This document shows positions 17,735-27,265 of a stretch of DNA of 64,000 nucleotides, piece by piece. Each line of letters opens with the position of its first letter. Within the stretch, counting starts at the first letter, position 1. The DNA lies in contig JAILHZ010000159.1 in assembly GCA_024695545.1 (NCBI GenBank), forward strand, positions 1-64,000. The letters run 5' to 3'. The notes under the pieces are model-generated. The model was not told where the DNA came from. It saw only the letters and a program-made list of their open reading frames with translations, and did no database searches. This DNA comes from Clostridiales bacterium (lineage in GTDB: Bacteria; Bacillota_A; Clostridia; Saccharofermentanales; Saccharofermentanaceae). The position numbers were made by a program, and so were the translations under genes.

Positions 17735-17763
17735 AGTATAGGTCTACTAACTTTTGCTTTCAA
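17735..17763 (-). promoter_or_regulatory. Sigma-A-type promoter for sepF
   Basis: On the minus strand: -35 TTGAAA (17763-17758), 17-base spacer, -10 TATACT (17740-17735), about 60 bases before the sepF start. Confidence 0.7.
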
Positions 17764-17862
17764 TAGAATCGGTACAACGGTAAATAACATGTAACTTTGA
17801 CACTTTACCGTGCAATTTTAATGTAATATTAGAATATTTTTATGTAATACTTGTGCAAAAGA

Positions 17863-18591
17863 TCACACCGGATCAGGATAATCTCTTTTACCGAAAATTG
17901 CAGTTCCAATACGGATGTGTGTCGCTCCGCATACGATTGCATCACGATAATCCTGACTCATTCCCATAGACATATATTTCCAGTCTTCGGGATCCGCACA
18001 GTTAGCTTTCAGATGATCGAAAAGAACTCTTGTTTTTTCGAATACTTCTCTGGCTTCTCCTTCTCTGCTCTGGATCGGCGCCATCGTCATAAGTCCGCAG
18101 ACTTTCATATTAGGAAGATTCAGGATCTCCTCAAACTGCTCTTTTACTTCATCAGATGTAAATCCGTGCTTGCTCTCTTCACCGGAAACATTAACTTCCA
18201 GAAGGATTTTCGCTGTAATATCCTTTGCCGCATATCTCTTGGAGATTTCTTTAGCAAGGGAGAGTGTATCTACCGAATGGATAAGATAAGGATCTCCGGC
18301 AATCAGACGTACTTTACGGCTTTGTATCGTACCGATCAGATGCCAGTTAGGATGGATCCCCTGATGATCCAGGATCTCCTTCTTCTCATGCATCTCTTCC
18401 GGACGGTTCTCACCAAGATCTTTCAAGCCGAGAGAGAATGCCTGTGCCGCATATTCCGCAGGAAAAAACTTGGACACTCCGATAAGTGTGATCTCCGAAG
18501 GATCACGGTTCGCTTCGGATGCCGCTTCCCTTATGCTCTCCTTAACTTTAAGGATATTCTCCTGCATTTCTTCCGGACTGAACATATGCAT
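17863..18591 (-). CDS. yggS: YggS family PLP-homeostasis protein
   Basis: The 242-residue product is a single-domain alanine-racemase-like TIM barrel that binds pyridoxal phosphate and helps balance PLP and amino-acid pools without known catalysis. Key blocks are LIGVSKFFPAEY (PLP lysine), DLGENRPEEM, NWHLIGTIQSRKVR, LLEVNVSGEESKHGF and MSMGMSQDYRDAI. The start at 18591 is two bases after the HlyD-like gene's stop; ATG codons at 18591 and 18585 are both possible. It is co-transcribed with the HlyD-like gene and lies near sepF. Confidence 0.92.
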   Translation of the reverse strand: MHMFSPEEMQENILKVKESIREAASEANRDPSEITLIGVSKFFPAEYAAQAFSLGLKDLGENRPEEMHEKKEILDHQGIHPNWHLIGTIQSRKVRLIAGDPYLIHSVDTLSLAKEISKRYAAKDITAKILLEVNVSGEESKHGFTSDEVKEQFEEILNLPNMKVCGLMTMAPIQSREGEAREVFEKTRVLFDHLKANCADPEDWKYMSMGMSQDYRDAIVCGATHIRIGTAIFGKRDYPDPV

Positions 18592-18593
18592 GG

Positions 18594-20519
18594 TTACTTT
18601 TCCACCTTATCTCCTTCTTTGACGGTAGAAGGGTTAGTAATTACGATCGTACTGATACTCGGGACATCCGCCTTCTCGAGCGGAGCGATGATCGCATATT
18701 CTCTATCGTAGTCCTTGATCTGGACAGTACATCCTCTGGCGTATCCGCTCTCATTGACATAGATCGTCGCAATACCTCTGTCATAGTCGGCATTAGCCAG
18801 TGAGGATACAGGAACGCGAATACCTGTTGTCTTAGTCTGAACGATCTCAATATTCACAGTACGGCGGTCAAGAAGACGTTCGACAGAATTATTCGTCTCA
18901 AATACAACCAGAAGTCCGTCTCTAGTTACCGAACAGCGGATGACCTTACAGTCAGGGATCGATATACCCTCCGACGGAATTCGGATCACGTGGTTCGACT
19001 GAAGCTGGAACTCTTCCATCGGTGCTTCTTTCAGATGGCAGGCAAAATACTGGACATCGTTCTGAACGATTCGGAGAACAGGTTCATTCTGCTTGATCTG
19101 AAGATCGCTCGTAATAATACTACTGCTGCCGGAGATCAGTTCATCACACTTGGTATCGACCATATCCAGAAGAAGTTCTTTTGTAATATCTGTCTCATGA
19201 CCGTCCAGTTTATACGATACGATACCGGGTTCAGATGCCTCAATCAGAGCGGCGCGGTTCTCAAGCTGTGCACGAAGCGCCGTTTCACTGGCACGAAGCG
19301 TGGTAAGCTGCTCATCTTCAAAATCGATATCTTTAAGCTTTGTATCACGCTTATCCATAAGAACACGGATCGACGAAGAATAGCTTGTCATATTGCTGAG
19401 ATTATTCAGGATCGCATCCTGACGGATCATCGTAATGATCGGACGGATCTCTTCATTCGCATCACTGAATACTGTCTTTGCCGCGACACCTTTACCCTTG
19501 CTGATCAGCTGTCTTTCCTGATCGACGATCTGCCGTTCAACATTCTGAAGATCGGCAAGCGTCGACTCCATTCCTTCCGGAATAACACGGGCCAGAGGCT
19601 GATTCTTCGCTACACGGCTCCCTTCCGTCGACTGCGTCATCAGTTCGCCGGAATATGAGGAGGTCATAATGGTCTCATTACGGACAACAAGAGCTGTCGC
19701 GCCGATCGTATGCTCGATCGAACCCTGTGTAGCAAAAGCGTACTGAGGCTTTGCCGCCACGTAATCCATCAGATACAGGACAGCAATAATCATCATGCCG
19801 ATCAGGATCAGCACGCAAAGGAATCCGTTAAAAGCAGCGCGAAGAGAATCTCTTTTGCGCATTTTTGCCATGTGCTTTCTACGTTCCTCAACAGACTCCG
19901 GACGCATCTCCTCGAAGGACTCCGGTACTTCCTGTTCCTTCTTCGCTGCCTCCTCAGCCTCTTTGAGTTTATTTTTCTGAATCAGCTTATTCTTCTTATG
20001 AACCTTACGGACCTGCCACCAGGACAGTTTCTTCGGAGCCGCCTTCTCCTGCTCTTTCTCCTGCGCTACAGGAGTGATCTGCTCATCACCGAACAGCGGG
20101 CGGCTGTACTTCGGGTCCATAGCATCCACAGCTCTGTTGGAAATACCACTTGCTGCAGATGGATTCTTCACAGAAGAAGATGTATTGACCGGGTTCTGGC
20201 GGTTCGCCTGCCCCTTCGGTCTCTGCACGTTTTTTTGATTTGTATTCGGATTCTTTTTCAGGAAGCCGAAGATACTCTTCTTACGGATCGGAGTTGCGGA
20301 AGTCTTATTCGCCGTCTGTCTGGGTCTTGAAGAAGCGGATGCGGGATTTCCCGAAGAACGGTTCACCGGGCGGTTGGCCGGGCGATTTCCCGAAGTCTGG
20401 GAAGGACGACCGGAAGCGCGGTTAACAGGGCGCTCCGTCGGACGGTTGGCCGGACGGTTCACCTGTCTGTTTGCATTATTCGGGCGTTTGCCGTTATTAG
20501 GCTTCTTCCCCTTCGCCAT
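18594..20519 (-). CDS. HlyD-like membrane-anchored protein with Asn/Arg/Pro-rich N-terminus
   Basis: The 641-residue product has a long basic low-complexity N-terminus (about 1-130, dominated by RPxNRP-like repeats), a charged segment (about 150-225), one membrane helix (about 230-252) and a large extracytoplasmic region resembling HlyD/membrane-fusion proteins. That region shows a biotinyl-like lobe (GSIEHTIGATALVVRNE and SRVAKNQPLARVIPEG), a helical hairpin (about 320-430), and a second beta lobe (IRVPVSSLANADYDRGIATIYVNE). Proteins of this kind commonly sit between yggS and sepF neighbours in Clostridia. No ABC exporter partner is adjacent, so a transport role is unproven; an envelope or division role is possible. 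Confidence 0.75.
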   Translation of the reverse strand: MAKGKKPNNGKRPNNANRQVNRPANRPTERPVNRASGRPSQTSGNRPANRPVNRSSGNPASASSRPRQTANKTSATPIRKKSIFGFLKKNPNTNQKNVQRPKGQANRQNPVNTSSSVKNPSAASGISNRAVDAMDPKYSRPLFGDEQITPVAQEKEQEKAAPKKLSWWQVRKVHKKNKLIQKNKLKEAEEAAKKEQEVPESFEEMRPESVEERRKHMAKMRKRDSLRAAFNGFLCVLILIGMMIIAVLYLMDYVAAKPQYAFATQGSIEHTIGATALVVRNETIMTSSYSGELMTQSTEGSRVAKNQPLARVIPEGMESTLADLQNVERQIVDQERQLISKGKGVAAKTVFSDANEEIRPIITMIRQDAILNNLSNMTSYSSSIRVLMDKRDTKLKDIDFEDEQLTTLRASETALRAQLENRAALIEASEPGIVSYKLDGHETDITKELLLDMVDTKCDELISGSSSIITSDLQIKQNEPVLRIVQNDVQYFACHLKEAPMEEFQLQSNHVIRIPSEGISIPDCKVIRCSVTRDGLLVVFETNNSVERLLDRRTVNIEIVQTKTTGIRVPVSSLANADYDRGIATIYVNESGYARGCTVQIKDYDREYAIIAPLEKADVPSISTIVITNPSTVKEGDKVEK

Positions 20520-20522
20520 AAA

Positions 20523-21806
20523 TCAGTTCTTATTCTCCATCATACCCGTAACGGCCATCATGACCGCCAGTTTTACCTGTTCAAATACCAGGCCGCCCTG
20601 CATATAAACGAGATACGGCGGCTTGATCGGACCATCTGCCGAAAACTCGATAGATGCGCCCTGTACAAAAGCACCCGCTGCCATTACTACCCGCGCATCG
20701 TAACCCGGCATATCCCATGGTTCCGGAGATACGAAAGAGTCGACCGGCGAACAGTTCTGTACATTCTTACAAAAGTTTACCATTTGTTTTTCATCTGGGA
20801 AAGCCACACTTTGCACAATATCACCGCGAAACTCGTCAAATGAGGGCTCGCAGCGGCATCCCGCCATCTCCAGAAGTTTAGCGGCAAATACAGCACCCTT
20901 CAGGGCTTCCGCTACCACATGCGGCGCCATAAAAAGTCCCTGAGCTATCTGACGGTTAAATCCGAGGCTGGGACCGACATGACTGCCGAGACCCGGTGCG
21001 GTAACACGTTCCGCAACACGTTCCACAAGATCTTTACGACCGGCAACATAAGCACCGGACGGACAGATACCGCCACCCGCATTCTTAATAAGAGAGCCGG
21101 CACAGAGATCCGCGCCCAGAGCGCATGGTTCCTGTGTCTCGACAAACTCACCGTAGCAGTTGTCTACGAATACGATGATGTCTTCACGGATACCCTTGAC
21201 CAGATCAACGACCGCCTTGATATCCTCCGAGCGGAGGCATCTGCGCGAGGTGTAGCCCTTCGACTTCTGAAGGAAAACGACCTTTGTCTCTGGTTTGATT
21301 GCCGCCTTAATGGCATCAAGATCCGGCGATCCGTCTTCTTTCAGCTGGACTTCGTTATACTTCATACCATAGTCGAGAAGAGATCCTGTAAATGTATCGT
21401 CCTTCTTCTCAACACCAAGTGCCGATGCCAAGGTGTCATAAGGTCTTCCGCTGGCAGCGAGCATCTCCTCGCCCGGCTTTAGAATTCCGAAGAGGCAGGC
21501 CACGAGGATCTGAGTTCCGCATGTTACCTGAATACGCACATAAGCTGCTTCAGCACCGAAGATCTCCGCATACATCTCTTCGATCTTCTCTCTGCCCATG
21601 TCATCATAACCATAACCGGTTGTCGCACCGAGATGCGCCTCGGCAAAACGCGCATTTCTGAAAGCCTGAAGCACACGAAGCTGGTTATACTCTTTGATTT
21701 TGTCAATTCGCTCGAATACAGAAGAAACGGTGGTCATCGCTTCTTGCGCCATGCCGACCACCGTATCACTGATTCCATACATTGTTTTGAATGGATCCTG
21801 GTTCAT
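20523..21806 (-). CDS. Methionine gamma-lyase family / aluminium-resistance-type PLP protein
   Basis: The 427-residue product is a fold-type I PLP enzyme of the Met_gamma_lyase (aluminium resistance) family. Motifs include AHLGATTGYGYDDMGR, VTCGTQILVACLFGIL, VFVDNCYGEFVE (PLP-binding Asp), the probable Schiff-base lysine in SLIKNAGGGICPSGAY, and the closing VMAAGAFVQGASIEFSADG. The family name comes from distant similarity to Cys/Met metabolism enzymes; substrate and reaction are not established. The start codon overlaps the ACT gene's stop (TGATG), so translation is coupled to the ACT-iorBA genes upstream. Confidence 0.88.
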   Translation of the reverse strand: MNQDPFKTMYGISDTVVGMAQEAMTTVSSVFERIDKIKEYNQLRVLQAFRNARFAEAHLGATTGYGYDDMGREKIEEMYAEIFGAEAAYVRIQVTCGTQILVACLFGILKPGEEMLAASGRPYDTLASALGVEKKDDTFTGSLLDYGMKYNEVQLKEDGSPDLDAIKAAIKPETKVVFLQKSKGYTSRRCLRSEDIKAVVDLVKGIREDIIVFVDNCYGEFVETQEPCALGADLCAGSLIKNAGGGICPSGAYVAGRKDLVERVAERVTAPGLGSHVGPSLGFNRQIAQGLFMAPHVVAEALKGAVFAAKLLEMAGCRCEPSFDEFRGDIVQSVAFPDEKQMVNFCKNVQNCSPVDSFVSPEPWDMPGYDARVVMAAGAFVQGASIEFSADGPIKPPYLVYMQGGLVFEQVKLAVMMAVTGMMENKN

Positions 21807-22237
21807 CAGATACCGTATACCTCCTCAGGTTTTAAGATCCTGATTCCGGCTTCCTCAAACTTCTTGATCACAGGATCGAAGTTCTGCACACGGATCACCA
21901 TGACCGCATCATCCGACTTTCTTCCGACGAAGCCGTAGATATATTCCATCGATTCGCCGGTCTCAGAGAATGTCGTCAGCGCCGCATCAAGTGTGCCGGC
22001 TTTATCCGGGATCGCGATCGCCAGTACAGGCGTCATGCTTACGGTAAATCCGGATTCGGTGAGGATCATGACGGCCTCTTCCGGCTTATCCAGGATCATA
22101 CGGAGGATTCCGTAATCAGTCGAATCGGCAACAAAAAGTGCACGAATATCGATATTGGCCTGACCTAGTACCTTTGTCACCTCTGCGAGACGACCGAAGG
22201 AGTTCTCAAGAAAGACATTGATCTGCTTTACTAACAT
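21806..22237 (-). CDS. Tandem ACT-domain protein
   Basis: The 143-residue product consists of two ACT domains (about 1-70 and 72-140): VFLENSFGRLAEVTKVLGQANIDIRA shortened patterns, then AIAIPDKAGTLDAAL. ACT domains bind amino acids and are usually regulatory. In related Clostridia a protein like this sits beside indolepyruvate oxidoreductase and phenylacetate-CoA ligase genes, so an aromatic amino-acid ligand is plausible. The ligase gene is absent here. The gene lies 54 bases downstream of iorB and overlaps the next gene by one base. Confidence 0.88.
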   Translation of the reverse strand: MLVKQINVFLENSFGRLAEVTKVLGQANIDIRALFVADSTDYGILRMILDKPEEAVMILTESGFTVSMTPVLAIAIPDKAGTLDAALTTFSETGESMEYIYGFVGRKSDDAVMVIRVQNFDPVIKKFEEAGIRILKPEEVYGI

Positions 22238-22291
22238 ACGGGATACCCTCCTTAGATGTTCTTTATTCTATTATATCGCAACAAAGTGCTT

Positions 22292-22888
22292 TTACGAAAC
22301 GAAATCTCTGCCCTTGTTAAAAGCTTCGATGTTCATGGGGATCAGCTTTGCCTTCGATGCAAATGCTTCATTGATCGCTTCTTCCCACATCTCCTTCGGG
22401 AAATCCATGCCAGCCGAAAGCGCACCGACCATAACCATATTAACTGCCTTACTGCTGCCACAGGAAAGAGCTGCAGAAAGCGCATCAAATTCAACGATCT
22501 TTGTGCTTCCGGAAGCAGATGCATCCAGAGATTCCTTAATATTCTCCGGATACTCGGCGTTACCGAGAAGTACCGGAAGGCTCTTGATTTTCTGGGAGTT
22601 TACGAGAAGAATACCATCCTTCTTCAGGAGGTTTGCCCAGCGGACAGCCTCAACTTCTTCGAAAGCAAGGACATAATCCGCCATACCTTCTTCGATGATA
22701 GGAGAATAGACCTTCTCACCCATTCTTACATATGTGATAACGGAACCGCCGCGCTGGCTCATGCCATGAACTTCGGACACTTTAATGTCCAGCCCCTGCT
22801 TCATGGCAAGAATGCCGAGAAGCTTACCGGCAATAAGAGTTCCCTGTCCGCCGACACCGGCGAGTACGATTGAAATATCCTTTGCCAT
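22292..22888 (-). CDS. iorB: Indolepyruvate ferredoxin oxidoreductase, beta subunit
   Basis: The 198-residue product is the gamma-domain-type subunit of a 2-oxoacid:ferredoxin oxidoreductase. GVGGQGTLIAGKLLGI, EVHGMSQRGGSVITYVR and ADYVLAFEEVEAVRW are family signatures. With IorA it oxidatively decarboxylates aryl pyruvates to aryl-acetyl-CoA, reducing ferredoxin. It starts one base after the iorA stop, with GGAGG within the iorA end, so the subunits are coupled. Confidence 0.94.
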   Translation of the reverse strand: MAKDISIVLAGVGGQGTLIAGKLLGILAMKQGLDIKVSEVHGMSQRGGSVITYVRMGEKVYSPIIEEGMADYVLAFEEVEAVRWANLLKKDGILLVNSQKIKSLPVLLGNAEYPENIKESLDASASGSTKIVEFDALSAALSCGSSKAVNMVMVGALSAGMDFPKEMWEEAINEAFASKAKLIPMNIEAFNKGRDFVS

Positions 22889-22889
22889 A

Positions 22890-24659
22890 TTATGCCTCCT
22901 CCTTCTTGCTCAGCGCGTTGAACTTGCACATATTGATGCAAAGACCGCATGCATTGCAGGCTTCCGGATCGATGACCGGCTTCTTGTCAGGTCCGGCTAC
23001 AAGTGCCGGGCACATGATACGGGAGCAGGCGCCGCACTTCTTGCAGGCCTCGTCATCGAGTACGATGGACACACCCTTCGGCTTCTTACCTGTCGGAATC
23101 AGAGCGCACGGACGGCGAACGATGATAACGGAAACGCAATCCTTGGCAATCTCTTCCTTAACGATTTTCTCAACTTCATAAGTATCCACCGGATCAACGG
23201 TTCTTACGGATGTAACACCAACACTTCTGCAGAGAGTCTCAAGGTCAATGGCCGGAGCCGGCTGCAGGCGGATATTCTTACCGGATGCAGGATTCTGCTG
23301 GTGACCGGTCATACCCGTGATGGAGTTATCAAGGATCAGTACTGTGATCGCACTCTGGTTATATACCGCATTAATCAGGTTTGTGATACCGGAATGCAGG
23401 AATGTGGAGTCGCCGATAACAGCGACTGTCTTCTTGCTGTCTTCGCCATCAGAAGCCTTGTCAAAACCGTGAGCCATACCTACCGAAGCACCCATGCAGA
23501 CGGAAACGTCCATAGCAGCTGTCGGCGGAAGTGTGCCGAGAGTATAGCATCCGATATCGCCCATGACCTGAACCTTCGCTCTGTTAAGAGCCAGGAACAT
23601 GCCCTTATGCGGACATCCTGCACAGAGAAGCGGCGGACGGCCCGGAGCCTTCGGAAGCTTGTCGAGGTCCAGTGCTTTTTCCGGAAGAGCTTCCGAAGAA
23701 AGAGCGGAACGGATCATTCTTGCATTGTATTCACCCTGCAGAGTAAAGAGGTCTTTACCTTCACATGCGATACCGGCAGCCTTGATCTCTGTCTCCATGA
23801 ACGGATCGAGTTCTTCGACAACAACCAGGCGGTCTACCTTAGAAGCGAAATCGCGGATCAGATCCATCGGAAGCGGCCATACGCAGCCGAGTTTCAGAAC
23901 GGAAGCTGTAGGAATACCTTCCTTAACATACTGGTAGGAAGCGCCTGCTGTGATGATACCGAGCTTGGTATCATTCATCTCGATCTTGTGAATGCCCATA
24001 CCGAGGAACTCCTCGTTGGAAGCCTTGGCAATATCGAGTGTTCTCTGCTCAACAACGACATGACGCTTGATGGCCATGGCCGGCATCATGACATACTTAT
24101 TTACATTCTTCTCATACGGCTTGACGACAATGTCTTCCGGATCAGAAAGCTCAACAATAGAACGAGAGTGAGATACACGAGTGTGCATTCTGAGGATGAC
24201 CGGTGTATCGAAGCGCTCGGAGAGCTCGAAAGCCTTCTTTGCGAAATCCTTGCACTCCTGACTGTCGGAAGGCTCGAGGATCATCAGCTTGGCAGCACGT
24301 CCGTAGTTTCTGCTGTCCTGCTCATCCTGGGAACTGTGCATGCCCGGGTCATCCGCTACGACGAATACCAGACCGCCGTTTACGCCTTCATATGCCGCAG
24401 TAAACATCGGGTCGGCTGCTACGTTCATACCAACATGCTTCATGCATGTCATCGCACGTGCGCCGCGGATGGAAGCACCGATTGCAACCTCGGATGCGAC
24501 CTTCTCATTCGTCGCCCACTCGCAGTAGATGCGGTCGTAGGTGGCGATCGTCTCAGTGATCTCTGTGCTCGGGGTGCCCGGATAGGAGGAAACGACCTTC
24601 ACTCCTGCCTCGTAAGCGCCACGTGCAACAGCTTCATTACCTAACATGATCTGTTTCAC
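22890..24659 (-). CDS. iorA: Indolepyruvate ferredoxin oxidoreductase, alpha subunit
   Basis: The 589-residue product carries the pyrimidine-binding domain (from MLGNEAVARGAYEAGVKVV and SSYPGTPSTEI), the TPP-binding domain with the Mg-TPP motif GDSTFLHSG ending in NSITGMTGHQ, and a C-terminal ferredoxin-like domain with two CxxCxxC clusters (CKKCGACSRIMCP and CNACGLCINMCKF). It forms the catalytic core with IorB in fermentation of aromatic amino acids to aryl-acetates. Length is typical. The operon continues through iorB, the ACT protein and the PLP protein, and the symporter gene lies upstream with a 67-base gap. Confidence 0.95.
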   Translation of the reverse strand: MKQIMLGNEAVARGAYEAGVKVVSSYPGTPSTEITETIATYDRIYCEWATNEKVASEVAIGASIRGARAMTCMKHVGMNVAADPMFTAAYEGVNGGLVFVVADDPGMHSSQDEQDSRNYGRAAKLMILEPSDSQECKDFAKKAFELSERFDTPVILRMHTRVSHSRSIVELSDPEDIVVKPYEKNVNKYVMMPAMAIKRHVVVEQRTLDIAKASNEEFLGMGIHKIEMNDTKLGIITAGASYQYVKEGIPTASVLKLGCVWPLPMDLIRDFASKVDRLVVVEELDPFMETEIKAAGIACEGKDLFTLQGEYNARMIRSALSSEALPEKALDLDKLPKAPGRPPLLCAGCPHKGMFLALNRAKVQVMGDIGCYTLGTLPPTAAMDVSVCMGASVGMAHGFDKASDGEDSKKTVAVIGDSTFLHSGITNLINAVYNQSAITVLILDNSITGMTGHQQNPASGKNIRLQPAPAIDLETLCRSVGVTSVRTVDPVDTYEVEKIVKEEIAKDCVSVIIVRRPCALIPTGKKPKGVSIVLDDEACKKCGACSRIMCPALVAGPDKKPVIDPEACNACGLCINMCKFNALSKKEEA

Positions 24660-24726
24660 TTCTTCTTACCTCACTTATATTCAGTTAGTGTTCACTAGAA
24701 TTAGCACCCGTCTATTGTATCATGTT

Positions 24727-26349
24727 TTACTCTTTAATATCATCAATTCTCGCCGGGATATCCTTCGGCATATCCTTGAAAGCCTCATCGATAACCTTCT
24801 TGTCCAGTTTCGGAGAGATCCAGGATACGACCGGAACAACAATCAGGCCGAACAGCATGGCAAAAGCACCTGCATTGATCGGAGATGCGAGGTTGATCGG
24901 CAGGCCTGTCGGGAACTTGAAGTTGTGGCCGAACAGTGCGCCGTTGCTCAGAATCAGATGGGAGACCGTGATGCCTACGCCACTGATGAAGGAAGCCCAT
25001 ACAGCTGCCTTGGTAACGCCCTTCCAGAAGAGACCGTAGAGGAACGGAGCAAGGAAGGAACCGGCCATCGCACCCCAGGAGATCGACATCAGCTTGGTGA
25101 TGTATACATCATTGGAGCGGTAAGAGTAGATAGCAAGAGCCATAGATACCAGTACGAAGAAAGCAAGGAGCAGACGGATAATGCTGACCTTCTTCTTCTC
25201 TGTCATGTTCTTGATGACATTATCAGCAAGAACGTCCAGTGTGATCGTAGAGCTGGATGTCAGAACCAGCGATGTCAGAGTGGACATAGAAGCCGACAGT
25301 ACAAGTACGACAAGGATCGCGATCAGAAGTGTCGGGATCGCCTGATCAAGGATGATCGGCATGATCTTATCCATATTCAGTGCGCCGGAAGATGTCTTGA
25401 TGCTGTCAATGTTGCTATCTGTAATAAAGATACGTGCGAAACCACCCATGAAGTAGGAACCGCCTGCAATGATAACTGCGAAGATCGTAGATACGACCGT
25501 AGCTGTATGAACGGACTTATCGTCCTTGATGGAATAGAACTTCTGAACCATCTGCGGAAGACCCCATGTACCGAGAGATGTCAGAATAACAACACCTAAG
25601 AGGTTCAGAGGCTCAGGTCCGAAAAGCGAAGAATAAACACCCTGGAAGGAAGAACCGTTTGCAGCCGGTACCTTGGAGAGTTCTGTCATGGAGGACATCA
25701 GACCGCCGTGATAGTTCAGTACGCAGAAGATCGTCATCACAATACCGACGATCATGATCATACCCTGGATAAAGTCGTTGATTGCTGTAGACATGTAACC
25801 GCCGAGGATTACGTATGTAGCAGCGAGAACACTCATTACAATAATGCAGATCTCATAACCGTTGCTGATACGGTCAAGACGAAGTGCAGATGTAAAGAGA
25901 TAGGAAAGGCCGTTAAATACCGATGCGGAGTACGGGATCATGAATACAAAGATGATCAGCGCCGCTGCAATACGGAGAGCCTTCGAGTTATAACGTTTGC
26001 CGAAGAAGTCCGGCATCGTGTTTGTATTTAATGTCTTGGTCATGATACGGCATCTCTTACCGAGGATGACCCAGGCTGCGAGAGAACCGATGAAAGCATT
26101 GCCCAGACCGATCCACAGTGCTGAAACACCGAAGTCCCATCCGAACTTACCTGCATAACCGATAAAGATAACTGCGGAAAAATAAGTTGCGCCAAAGGAG
26201 AACGCCGTGAGCCACGGGCCTACTTTTCTACCGCCGAGTACAAAAGAAGAAACATCTTTGGTGTTTTTTCTTGAGTACAGTCCTACCCCGATAATCATTG
26301 CGAAGAACACAACAATGACTATCCCGTACAAGAGATCAAGAGAATCCAT
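24727..26349 (-). CDS. Sodium:solute symporter family transporter
   Basis: The 540-residue product has about 13 hydrophobic segments and SSS-family features: VGLYSRKNTKDVSSFVLGGRKVG near the N-terminus, SFGATYFSAVIFIGYAGK, and the G-x-W-G-L-P-Q segment (LGTWGLPQMVQKFYSIKD). It should import a small organic solute with sodium. Substrate is not visible in the sequence. Its position just upstream of iorA suggests an organic or aryl acid or an amino acid, but that is inference from context only. Confidence 0.9.
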   Translation of the reverse strand: MDSLDLLYGIVIVVFFAMIIGVGLYSRKNTKDVSSFVLGGRKVGPWLTAFSFGATYFSAVIFIGYAGKFGWDFGVSALWIGLGNAFIGSLAAWVILGKRCRIMTKTLNTNTMPDFFGKRYNSKALRIAAALIIFVFMIPYSASVFNGLSYLFTSALRLDRISNGYEICIIVMSVLAATYVILGGYMSTAINDFIQGMIMIVGIVMTIFCVLNYHGGLMSSMTELSKVPAANGSSFQGVYSSLFGPEPLNLLGVVILTSLGTWGLPQMVQKFYSIKDDKSVHTATVVSTIFAVIIAGGSYFMGGFARIFITDSNIDSIKTSSGALNMDKIMPIILDQAIPTLLIAILVVLVLSASMSTLTSLVLTSSSTITLDVLADNVIKNMTEKKKVSIIRLLLAFFVLVSMALAIYSYRSNDVYITKLMSISWGAMAGSFLAPFLYGLFWKGVTKAAVWASFISGVGITVSHLILSNGALFGHNFKFPTGLPINLASPINAGAFAMLFGLIVVPVVSWISPKLDKKVIDEAFKDMPKDIPARIDDIKE

Positions 26350-26481
26350 AATCTACCATCCTTCTGCTGCCGATAAGAAATGACAGCCCTACTTTTACTT
26401 TCGTCCCCGAAAAGGGGCATAAAAACTACATTCCCATGATATCAGAGAAAAGAAAAGATGCAAGAGTTTTTATTTGATTTC

Positions 26482-27264
26482 TTATTCTATATATACAGTT
26501 TCGCCACAGGAGATCTCTTTCATCTTCTCCCCAACTTCTTTTTTGATAAACAGGAACTGTTCTTTACCGGTACAGTGGCAGGTATAATAGTCCGCATAGG
26601 AATTGCGGACCGCTTTCGCAATATCGTCCAGGATCTCCTCATCCCAGATCTCATCGTACTTCATCGTGTGAAGTCCGCCGACAAAAGCCTGGAACCGGAA
26701 AGCATACACGAGATTGATGATCCCCTTATGTGTGCATCCGCTGATAAGATAGTCCTTGTAACCCTCATGGATCTTCAGATACATCTCATGCACATACCGC
26801 TCTTTCTCCATATACTGGCCACACTTTACCTTCTGCCCGTGCGAATCAACGGCTCTCTTCAGTCTGTCGAGCCCTACAAACGATAATTCGTCATCGATGA
26901 CTACATCTCCGCGCACCTTGATATATCTCGGATGCCCGTCGATCGTCGGATCCAGTCCGATATATGCATTATTGCCGTTATAATGCGGTTCGAACACCGC
27001 TTCATGCATGTACACATTCGCGATTCCGTTTCTTTCCAGAAACGCAAGAAGTCCGCCGCCATGGTCATAATGTCCGTGCGACAGAAAAGCAATATCCACC
27101 AGACCGAGATCGATCCCGAGTTTTTCCGCATTACGGATAAAGAGATCGCTTGCACCGAAATCAAATAGGATCCGGTGCTTCTGCGTCTCTATATACAGAC
27201 TCAGGCCGTGCTCGGTCTCAAATCCATTTTTACTTGTATTTTCCGAAAGAACTGTTACCTTCAT
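26482..27264 (-). CDS. Metallo-beta-lactamase-fold hydrolase
   Basis: The 260-residue product carries the MBL metal motif SHGHYDHGGG (HxHxDH), an N-terminal strand LSENTSKNGFETEHGLSLYI, a downstream ISGCTHKGIIN (third metal His region) and FVGGLHTMKY. It matches the subgroup often labelled dihydropterin ribofuranosyl-aminobenzene phosphate synthase-like, but the true substrate is unknown. Cytoplasmic. The start lies one base after the stop of the lipoprotein gene upstream, so the two may be co-transcribed by arrangement rather than function. Confidence 0.88.
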   Translation of the reverse strand: MKVTVLSENTSKNGFETEHGLSLYIETQKHRILFDFGASDLFIRNAEKLGIDLGLVDIAFLSHGHYDHGGGLLAFLERNGIANVYMHEAVFEPHYNGNNAYIGLDPTIDGHPRYIKVRGDVVIDDELSFVGLDRLKRAVDSHGQKVKCGQYMEKERYVHEMYLKIHEGYKDYLISGCTHKGIINLVYAFRFQAFVGGLHTMKYDEIWDEEILDDIAKAVRNSYADYYTCHCTGKEQFLFIKKEVGEKMKEISCGETVYIE

Positions 27265-27265
27265 A

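Noticed and set aside
17777..17811. ACGGTAAA/TTTACCGT inverted repeat as yggS terminator
   Set aside because: 8-base arms with a 19-base loop and no T run; weak, so not annotated as a terminator.
22785..24644. 619-codon plus-strand open frame opposite iorA
   Set aside because: Antisense to iorA, whose Fe-S and TPP motifs are unambiguous; the frame is Arg/Cys/Ser-rich shadow sequence.
26405..26417. CCCC-GAAAA-GGGG hairpin upstream of the symporter gene as a riboswitch or terminator
   Set aside because: Only four base pairs and no T run; no riboswitch consensus could be recognised around it.
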